The position numbers and the translations under genes were made by a program. Of a DNA stretch of 23,266 bases, positions 6,580 through 12,403 are shown in pieces; positions within the stretch are counted from its first letter, which is position 1, and each line of letters starts with the position of its first letter. Under the pieces are notes generated by a model. That model did no database searches and had not been told where the DNA came from. It saw only the letters and a program-made list of their open reading frames with translations. The stretch lies in assembly GCA_046760785.1 (NCBI GenBank), contig JBHIET010000053.1, positions 1-23,266 on the forward strand, written 5' to 3'. Source of the DNA: JBHIET01 sp046760785. Lineage in GTDB: Bacteria; Chloroflexota; Anaerolineae; B4-G1.

Positions 6580-8651
6580 TGGGGGGACAAGGTGACGAGA
6601 GGACAAGGGGACGGTGGGGATTGTTCATCGTTCACTGTTCGCTGTTCATCTTGGCGTTGACTCTGCTCTGGCCGGTGGTGCGACACCCGGGTTGGTGGTT
6701 GTGGAAACCGGGTGCGCCGCACTCTGACCTGGCGGTGACGCACTGGCCGAGCGCACGCTTTGCGCGACGGGCGCTGTGGGAGGAGGGCCGCTTTCCGCTG
6801 TGGCGGCCCACGCTGATGAGCGGTGTGCCTTTCGCGGCCAATCCGCTGGCGGGGCTGTATTATCCGCTCAATTGGGTCTTTTTGTTTCTGCCCTGGCTGC
6901 CCCTAGAGCTGGGGTTCAATCTTTCGGCGCTGGCGCATCTGTGGCTGGCCGGCGCGGCGATGTACGGGTTGATGCGGCGTGGCTTTGGAGCTGGCATGTG
7001 GGGGGCGCTGGTGGCGGCGGTGGCGTACGAAGCGTCGCCCAGGCTGCTGGCACACCTGGGCGCGGGGCACGTGGGGTGGGTGCAGGCGTGGGGGTGGTTG
7101 CCCGTGGTGGTGCTATGCTGGCTGGAGGCGCTCCGGGGAATGGGGAGCAGAGGGCAGGGAGTAAGGAGGCAAGGAGACAAGGAGAGGGGGAGGAAATCCG
7201 CAATCCGCAATCCGCAATCTGCAATCTACGCGGGGGCGGCGCTGGCGGTGCAGTTCTGCGCGGACGTGCGGATGGCGGTGTATACGCTGGCGGCGCTGGT
7301 GACGCTGACGCTGATGTTCCTCATTCGTCATTTGTCATTCGCCATTCGCTGTCTGTCGCTTGCCTTTTGTTTGTCCCTTGTTTCCTTCCTGGGTTTATCC
7401 GCTTGCCAGTGGCTTCCCACGGTGGCGCTGTTGCCGGAGACGACGCGGGCCTCGATGACGCTGCAGGACGCGGCAGCTTGGTCATTGCCCTGGCGCTACC
7501 TGGCGGGGTTGCTCCTGGCCGACCACGGGGGTTATCACGAGTGGATGACCTACGTCGGGGTGAGCACGCTGGTGTTGGCAGGAGTGGGGGTGAGGGCGGT
7601 GTGGCGGAGAGAGCGCTGGTTGGTCGGCTGGCTGGTTGGTCTGCCGGTCGTAGCGGTTTGGTTCAGCCTGGGGCGGAATGGCGGGTTGTTTCAGGTGTTG
7701 TGGCGCGTTGTGCCGGGACTGGGGTTGTTGCGGGTGCCGCCCCGGGCGTGGGTGTTGGTGGTCTTTGCGGTGGCTGTGTTGGCAGGGCTTGGTTTGGAAG
7801 AGGCGCGGAGACAAGGGGGCCAGGGGACAAGGCGACCAGGGCGGTGGAGGCAAACGCTGCTGCTGGTGTTTGGATCGTTTCCGGTGCTGCTGGTGGCCGG
7901 ATACTGGTTGCTGATCGGAGCGCCACCGCTCGGCCTGATAATGTTCGGCGTGGTGATGCCACTAGCGGTTGCTATCACAGGGATGCGGCACGCAACACGC
8001 AATACGCACCTGGTGGGACTGACGGCGGTTTCACTCGTGGCGCTGGACCTGTTGGTCGTGGGTGCTACGCTGGTGGAGGCCAGGTCGCCAGAGGAAGCGT
8101 TCAGCGATGGTCGGGCGGCGGCGGAATGGCTGGCAGCGCAGCCCGGTCACTTTCGGGTCTACTCGCCGAGTTACAGCATCCCGCAGCACGTGGCGGAGCT
8201 GTACGGGCTGGAGTTGGCCAATGGCGTGGACCCTTTGCAGCTACAAGTCTATGCCGATTATCTGACCAGCGCGGCAGGGGTGGAATCACACGGGTACAGC
8301 GTGACTTTGCCCCCTTTCCCAGAAGGGGCGGATGTGCACACGGCGCTGCGAGAGGCGACGCCGGATGCAGAGATGTTGGGCCGCTTGGGGGTGCGGTACG
8401 TGGCGGCGGCGTTCCCAATTATGGATGGCGGGTTGCAGTTGGTGGGCCGATTTGACGGGGTGTACGTCTATTGGAATGAAAAAGTGCAGCCGGTAGCAGG
8501 CAGGGGGGCGGGTAGTGAGATTGTACTGTCCGATGGCGTCGCGTTGTTTCGGTACCGCCCGTGGCCGGTGTACGCCGGGTGGGCTGTGTCGGCTTTGACG
8601 GTGGCGGGTTTGCCGGTCGCTTGGTTGCTGCTTGGTAGGCGGCGTGGCTGA
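6579..8651 (+). CDS. YfhO-like polytopic membrane protein, module 1
   Basis: About 690 residues with roughly twelve hydrophobic segments. It resembles the YfhO family (GT-C-like proteins; some Firmicutes members glycosylate teichoic acid). Near the N-terminus are PHSDLAVTHWP, with an Asp in the first outside loop, RFPLWRPTLMSGVPFAANP and LYYPLNW, a typical YfhO signature. The C-terminal soluble part (QPGHFRVYSPSY, LGVRYVAAAFPI) is followed by a final span near 8571-8630. ATG 6579 overlaps the previous stop; GTG 6576 is an alternative. The first span (LFIVHCSLFILALTLL) is partly encoded by a heptamer array, and four further periodic arrays lie within the gene. It pairs with the preceding GT-C-like gene, and the same pair recurs at 10784-14771. 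Which sugar it moves cannot be told from sequence. Confidence 0.8.
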   Translation: MGGQGDERTRGRWGLFIVHCSLFILALTLLWPVVRHPGWWLWKPGAPHSDLAVTHWPSARFARRALWEEGRFPLWRPTLMSGVPFAANPLAGLYYPLNWVFLFLPWLPLELGFNLSALAHLWLAGAAMYGLMRRGFGAGMWGALVAAVAYEASPRLLAHLGAGHVGWVQAWGWLPVVVLCWLEALRGMGSRGQGVRRQGDKERGRKSAIRNPQSAIYAGAALAVQFCADVRMAVYTLAALVTLTLMFLIRHLSFAIRCLSLAFCLSLVSFLGLSACQWLPTVALLPETTRASMTLQDAAAWSLPWRYLAGLLLADHGGYHEWMTYVGVSTLVLAGVGVRAVWRRERWLVGWLVGLPVVAVWFSLGRNGGLFQVLWRVVPGLGLLRVPPRAWVLVVFAVAVLAGLGLEEARRQGGQGTRRPGRWRQTLLLVFGSFPVLLVAGYWLLIGAPPLGLIMFGVVMPLAVAITGMRHATRNTHLVGLTAVSLVALDLLVVGATLVEARSPEEAFSDGRAAAEWLAAQPGHFRVYSPSYSIPQHVAELYGLELANGVDPLQLQVYADYLTSAAGVESHGYSVTLPPFPEGADVHTALREATPDAEMLGRLGVRYVAAAFPIMDGGLQLVGRFDGVYVYWNEKVQPVAGRGAGSEIVLSDGVALFRYRPWPVYAGWAVSALTVAGLPVAWLLLGRRRG
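6584..6615. repeat. Octamer array (GGGACAAG type), four units
   Basis: Four 8-bp units: GGGACAAG, GTGACGAG, AGGACAAG, GGGACGGT. It lies at the very start of the YfhO-like gene, immediately after the junction with the GT-C-like gene. Confidence 0.75.
6623..6650. repeat. Heptamer array (GTTCATC type), four units
   Basis: GTTCATC, GTTCACT, GTTCGCT and GTTCATC in perfect 7-bp phase. It follows directly on the octamer array and encodes FIVHCSLFI, the first half of the first membrane span of the YfhO-like protein. Confidence 0.85.
7153..7184. repeat. Octamer array (RCAAGGAG type), four units
   Basis: GGCAGGGA, GTAAGGAG, GCAAGGAG, ACAAGGAG: four 8-bp units of the same purine-rich family as at 6584-6615 and 7808-7839. 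Located in a loop of the YfhO-like protein just before a heptamer array. Confidence 0.75.
7195..7229. repeat. Heptamer array (AATCCGC type), five units
   Basis: Three perfect AATCCGC copies followed by AATCTGC and AATCTAC, in exact 7-bp phase. It encodes AIRNPQSAIY within the YfhO-like protein. Confidence 0.9.
7322..7349. repeat. Heptamer array (CATTCGT type), four units, with trailing pyrimidine-rich stretch
   Basis: CATTCGT, CATTTGT, CATTCGC, CATTCGC. The following stretch to about 7390 contains TTGTCCCTTGTTTCC, which reads on the other strand like the purine-rich ACAAGGGA octamer family. Together they encode a membrane segment of the YfhO-like protein. Confidence 0.8.
7808..7839. repeat. 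Octamer array (GGGACAAG type), four units
   Basis: GAGACAAG, GGGGCCAG, GGGACAAG, GCGACCAG, exact 8-bp phase. Encodes a short Arg/Gly-rich loop in the YfhO-like protein. Confidence 0.75.
7988..8008. repeat. Heptamer array (ACACGCA type), three units
   Basis: GCACGCA, ACACGCA, ATACGCA. The same family recurs at 12411, 13069, 13382 and 15937. Encodes HATRNTH between two membrane segments of the YfhO-like protein. Confidence 0.8.
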
Positions 8652-8712
8652 GGGCTAGGGACGGCTGTTGGGTGGACGGAGACAAGTCTTGGTAAATCAG
8701 GAGGATGTAGCG

Positions 8713-10782
8713 GTGAGTAAACATGCGTTTCTGCGTTGGTGGCCTCTTTTTCTCATCAGCAGCCTGGGCCTCTTCTTGGAGACGGCCGTCATCCGCTGGC
8801 TCGCGGCAGAGTTGCGTCTGTTTTCCTACTTTAAGAATCTGCCCCTGTTGGCGGCCTTTCTGGGCCTCTCTATTGGTTTCGGCCTCGTCGGCAGGAGCCG
8901 TGACTATCGGCCGGCTTTTGTGCCGCTGTTGGGGCTGTTTGTGATGCTGGTGCTTACCGTTGGCCGAGTTAGTGCCTCGCACCCCCTGGCTTATCCAGGG
9001 CGTGGGGACGAGTTTCTGTGGTATACGGCACCCGTTTCAGATTGGCTGGCGTTGGTGCTGTTCCTGGGGATGGTGCTTGTCTTTTTCCTGCTGACTGTGT
9101 TTCTTTTCATCCCGCTGGGACAGGCTACCGGCGAAGAGATGGCCCGTCACGCTCCGGTCCCGGCCTACATCGTCAACATCTTTGCCAGCCTGGTGGGTGT
9201 CTGGGTGTTTTCACTCCTTTCGTATCTCCGAGCGCCGCCGGTGGTCTGGTTTGGCCTGGGGCTTTTGGGCCTCGGGTTTTACCTGGCCGGCCGGCAAGCG
9301 TTATCGCGGCTCGCACTGGTCATCTTTATGCTGGTGCTGGTTGGGCTGTCCGTCTTTGGGCGGGGGGCGATATGGTCGCCGTATCAGCGGCTGGAGGTCG
9401 TGGACCTGTTCCTGGCCCGGACCGATGGTGAGTTGACCAGGGTGGGCTACACGCTGAATGTGCAGAAAGTCTTTTACCAACGAGCGGTTGATCTCTCCCC
9501 TGAGTTTCTGGCCGAGTTGGAGGGGCAGATCCCCGAGCTGGAAGATAAAGCTTTCTCGTACAACCTGCCCTACCACTTGGGCGCAGAAGGAGGACAGGTG
9601 TTGATCGTCGGCGCGGGGATGGGGAACGATGCGGCGGCGGCCCTGCGCAACGGTGCCGGGCACGTGGATGCCGTAGAGATTGATCCGGCCATCCTGGCCC
9701 TGGGACACGAGCTGCATCCCGAGCATCCCTACGCTGATCCGCGCGTCACTTCCATCGTGGACGATGCCCGCTCGTTCTTTGAAAAGAATTCGAAGCGGTA
9801 CGACGCGATCTCTTTTGGGTTGCTGGATTCGCACACGTTGCTCTCCGGCCTGTCCAGCGTCCGGTTGGATTCGTTCGTCTACACGCTGGAAAGTTTTGAG
9901 CAGGTGCGGGAGCATCTGGCCGAGGGTGGCATTGTGGCTTTGACCTTTGCCGCACCGCCCGACGCGCCGTGGCTCACTGAGCGGTTGGGGCGCATGCTGA
10001 TCGAGGTGTTCGGTGCCGGCAACGTGTATGCACACGTGGGGTCGTTGGGCACGACTTTTGTGGCCGGTCCAGTTTCGCCTGATCAACTGGCGGAGGCGCA
10101 GTTGGCGCTCTGGCAGCCCGATCCGACAGCAGGGGAGTTACCGCTGACTACGGACGACTGGCCGTACCTCTACCTGCGGGCGCGCAAGATTCCGGCAGCT
10201 TACTGGCAGGCGTTGCTGCTCATTGGCGTGGTCTGCCTGGCGATGATTTCGCGCTCCTTTCCCCAGGCGCTGCGCCCGAATTGGCACTTTTGGTTGCTTG
10301 GGGCGGCGTTTCTGCTCATCGAATTCAAGAGCATCACCGAGTTGGCCCTGCTCTTTGGAACCACGTGGCTCGTCAACGCGCTGGCCATATCGGGGGTGTT
10401 GTTGATGGCGCTGGGCGCGAACCTGGTGGTGCTGTGGCGACGCCATCTCAACCTGCGGCTGCTCTACCTCCTGCTGTTTGCCAGCCTGGCCCTCACCTAC
10501 TTTTTGCCCCTGGACCTGCTGATTGGGTTCTCGTCCGTCGTTCGAGCCATCGGGAGTATGGTGTTGCTTTCCCTGCCGTTGTTCTTCGCCGGGTTGATCT
10601 TTAGCGAGTCGTTGCGCAGGGCCGGAGAGACCGCCAGACCCCTGGCCTCCAATCTCAGCGGGTCGGTCGTGGGCGGCGTGTTGGAGTACGGCTCGCTGCT
10701 CTGGGGGATCAAGAGCCTGTACGTGATCGCCGCACTGGTCTACCTCGGAGCGCTGTTTGCCTCTCGGATGCAACGGGAGTGA
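8713..10782 (+). CDS. Membrane-embedded spermidine-synthase-like (aminopropyltransferase/methyltransferase-fold) protein
   Basis: A 689-residue protein in three parts: an N-terminal hydrophobic domain (about seven spans, residues 8-215), a Rossmann-fold spermidine/spermine-synthase-like domain (about 225-460), and a second membrane domain to the end. The fold shows a nucleotide-binding glycine loop (VGAGMGND, about 299-306), the acidic ribose-binding residue in VEIDP (E322), VDDAR (D350, D351) and GLLDSH (369-374) where synthases carry a catalytic Asp. The GTG start at 8713 has AGGAGG at 8699-8704 with an 8-nt gap, better than the upstream in-frame TTG at 8668. Similar membrane-flanked proteins are usually annotated as spermidine synthase without proof of activity. 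Here it separates two copies of the GT-C/YfhO module, hinting at a role in modifying the same glycolipid or a transferred polyamine. No periodic array interrupts it. Confidence 0.82.
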   Translation: MSKHAFLRWWPLFLISSLGLFLETAVIRWLAAELRLFSYFKNLPLLAAFLGLSIGFGLVGRSRDYRPAFVPLLGLFVMLVLTVGRVSASHPLAYPGRGDEFLWYTAPVSDWLALVLFLGMVLVFFLLTVFLFIPLGQATGEEMARHAPVPAYIVNIFASLVGVWVFSLLSYLRAPPVVWFGLGLLGLGFYLAGRQALSRLALVIFMLVLVGLSVFGRGAIWSPYQRLEVVDLFLARTDGELTRVGYTLNVQKVFYQRAVDLSPEFLAELEGQIPELEDKAFSYNLPYHLGAEGGQVLIVGAGMGNDAAAALRNGAGHVDAVEIDPAILALGHELHPEHPYADPRVTSIVDDARSFFEKNSKRYDAISFGLLDSHTLLSGLSSVRLDSFVYTLESFEQVREHLAEGGIVALTFAAPPDAPWLTERLGRMLIEVFGAGNVYAHVGSLGTTFVAGPVSPDQLAEAQLALWQPDPTAGELPLTTDDWPYLYLRARKIPAAYWQALLLIGVVCLAMISRSFPQALRPNWHFWLLGAAFLLIEFKSITELALLFGTTWLVNALAISGVLLMALGANLVVLWRRHLNLRLLYLLLFASLALTYFLPLDLLIGFSSVVRAIGSMVLLSLPLFFAGLIFSESLRRAGETARPLASNLSGSVVGGVLEYGSLLWGIKSLYVIAALVYLGALFASRMQRE

Positions 10783-10783
10783 G

Positions 10784-12403
10784 ATGGCGTCCGGGTCGCG
10801 GATTTGTGCTCGGCGCGAATATCGCTTCGTGTTAGCTTTCAGCGCCGTCGCGTTGATCGTCACTTCGATCCCCTACACGCTGGGCGCAGCGCTGGCGACG
10901 GAGGATCGCGTCTTTGGCGGTTTCGTCTACGCCGTCGAGGATGGGTACGCCTATCTGGCCCACATGCGTGAAGGGGCGGGTGGTGCCTGGCTTTTTACCC
11001 TGCCGTATACTCCGGAGCCTCATCCTCCGCGCTTGTTCTATCTCCTCCATCTCCTACTGGGGAAACTGGCCACTCTCCTTCCCGGCTCCGATCTCACGGC
11101 ACGGATGGTGTGGGTGTACCACGGGGCGCGGGTGATCTTCGGCCTGGGCCTGCTGCTGACGGTGTATCGCTTCCTGGCGGCATTCACGGCGCGGGTGGCG
11201 GTACGGCGGCTGGCCTGGTTGATGGTCACCTTTGGCGGAGGGTTGGGTTGGCTGTTGCTCGCGCTGGGGCGGCCGGGCTGGCTGGGCAGTATGCCGTTGG
11301 ACCTCATCCTGCCGGAGGGGTTCACGTTTCTGGTGCTGTACGGCTTCCCCCACATCGCGCTGGCGCGGACGCTGCTGTTGTGGGGAATCCTGTTTTTGTT
11401 GAGGGGGTGGGAGGCAACGTGCCCAGGGCCTCGGCTTCGGTGGGCATTGCTGACCGGCCTCTTGTGGCTAGCGATGGGCCTCATCGTGCCCTTCTACGTC
11501 GCAGTGGCCTGGGCGGTGACCGGGGCGGCCTGGCTGGCGCTGATGCTTCGGGAGCGGCGGCTACTCTGGCGCGAGGGGTTGCCGGCAGGCGTGGCGGCGC
11601 TTCTCTCCGCGCCGGTCGTGCTCTACAGCGCGTGGGTGTTTACCAACGATCCGGTGTACGCGACCTGGGCGGCGCAGAATCAGATTCTCTCGCCGCACCC
11701 GCTGCACTATCTGGCGGCGTATGGAGTGCCGCTGCTGCTGGCGATCTTTGCCGTGAGGGAGGTCTGGCGTGACGGGAGGCCGGGGTGGCTACCGCTGGCC
11801 TGGGTGGCGGTAGTGCCGCTGCTAGTTTACTTGCCGTTCAACCTGCAGCGGCGGCTGGTGGAGGGGGTCCAGGTGCCGCTTAGCCTGCTGGCGGCCTGGG
11901 GGGTGGTGAAGATTTCAAACGTCAAACATCAAACATCAAACGTCAGGTCGGGGTTAGTGGTGGGGGTGACGCTGGTCGGGCTATCACTCACCAACGTGTT
12001 GCTGGTGGCGGGGAATTGTCTGGCGCTGCGGGGGCGGCCCGCGCCGATTTACCGCGACGCGGGGGAGATCGCCGCGCTGGACTGGCTCGGCAATCGGGTC
12101 GAATCGGATGACGTGGTGCTGGCGGCCTATGAAACGGGCAACTACCTGCCGGCGCGGGTAGGGGCGCGGGCTTTTGTGGGGCACGGGCCGGAGAGCGTTC
12201 GCGCCGAGGAGAAGAAGGCGCTGGTGACCCGGTTCTTTGCGGGGACGAGCGGAGACGATTGGTGCTGCAACCTGCTTGCGGAGTACGGCGTGGATTGGGT
12301 GTTCTGGGGGCCGGCCGAGCGGGCGCTGGGGGGCTTTCAGGTGTCTTGTCTGAATCCAGTTTATGATGCGGCAGGGTATGTGGTGTTTCAGGTAGATGAT
12401 TGA
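10784..12403 (+). CDS. Polytopic GT-C-like membrane glycosyltransferase, module 2 (paralogue of 5011-6579)
   Basis: A 539-residue protein with about ten spans and a soluble C-terminal domain. It is clearly paralogous to the gene at 5011: AVEDGYAYLAHMREG matches the DGxxYxAxMR loop, followed by LPYTPEPH, VYHGARVI, a Gly-rich GGGLGWLLLALG, and a C-terminal segment (IAALDWLGNRVESDDVVLAA, then WVFWGPAERALGG). ATG 10784 lies 1 nt after the previous stop with GGGAG at 10775-10779. The loop Asp sits where GT-C enzymes keep acidic residues, so transfer from a polyprenyl-linked donor is the likely chemistry; acceptor and sugar are unknown. A five-unit heptamer array encodes the KISNVKHQTSNVRSG linker between the last membrane segments. 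The stop overlaps the next gene by 8 bp. Confidence 0.8.
   Translation: MASGSRICARREYRFVLAFSAVALIVTSIPYTLGAALATEDRVFGGFVYAVEDGYAYLAHMREGAGGAWLFTLPYTPEPHPPRLFYLLHLLLGKLATLLPGSDLTARMVWVYHGARVIFGLGLLLTVYRFLAAFTARVAVRRLAWLMVTFGGGLGWLLLALGRPGWLGSMPLDLILPEGFTFLVLYGFPHIALARTLLLWGILFLLRGWEATCPGPRLRWALLTGLLWLAMGLIVPFYVAVAWAVTGAAWLALMLRERRLLWREGLPAGVAALLSAPVVLYSAWVFTNDPVYATWAAQNQILSPHPLHYLAAYGVPLLLAIFAVREVWRDGRPGWLPLAWVAVVPLLVYLPFNLQRRLVEGVQVPLSLLAAWGVVKISNVKHQTSNVRSGLVVGVTLVGLSLTNVLLVAGNCLALRGRPAPIYRDAGEIAALDWLGNRVESDDVVLAAYETGNYLPARVGARAFVGHGPESVRAEEKKALVTRFFAGTSGDDWCCNLLAEYGVDWVFWGPAERALGGFQVSCLNPVYDAAGYVVFQVDD
11912..11946. repeat. Heptamer array (ACATCAA type), five units
   Basis: ATTTCAA, ACGTCAA, ACATCAA, ACATCAA, ACGTCAG in exact 7-bp phase, embedded in the GT-C-like gene. 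The A-rich composition stands out sharply against GC-rich neighbours. Confidence 0.88.

Noticed and set aside
5462..6628. Long minus-strand open frame opposite the GT-C-like gene
   Set aside because: It is very rich in Pro, Ala, Arg and Thr with no recognisable domain, the typical shadow of a GC-rich gene on the other strand.
6776..8455. Long alternative-frame open reading frame inside the YfhO-like gene
   Set aside because: It is Gly/Ala/Arg-rich without membrane or enzyme motifs; the other frame carries the YfhO signature.
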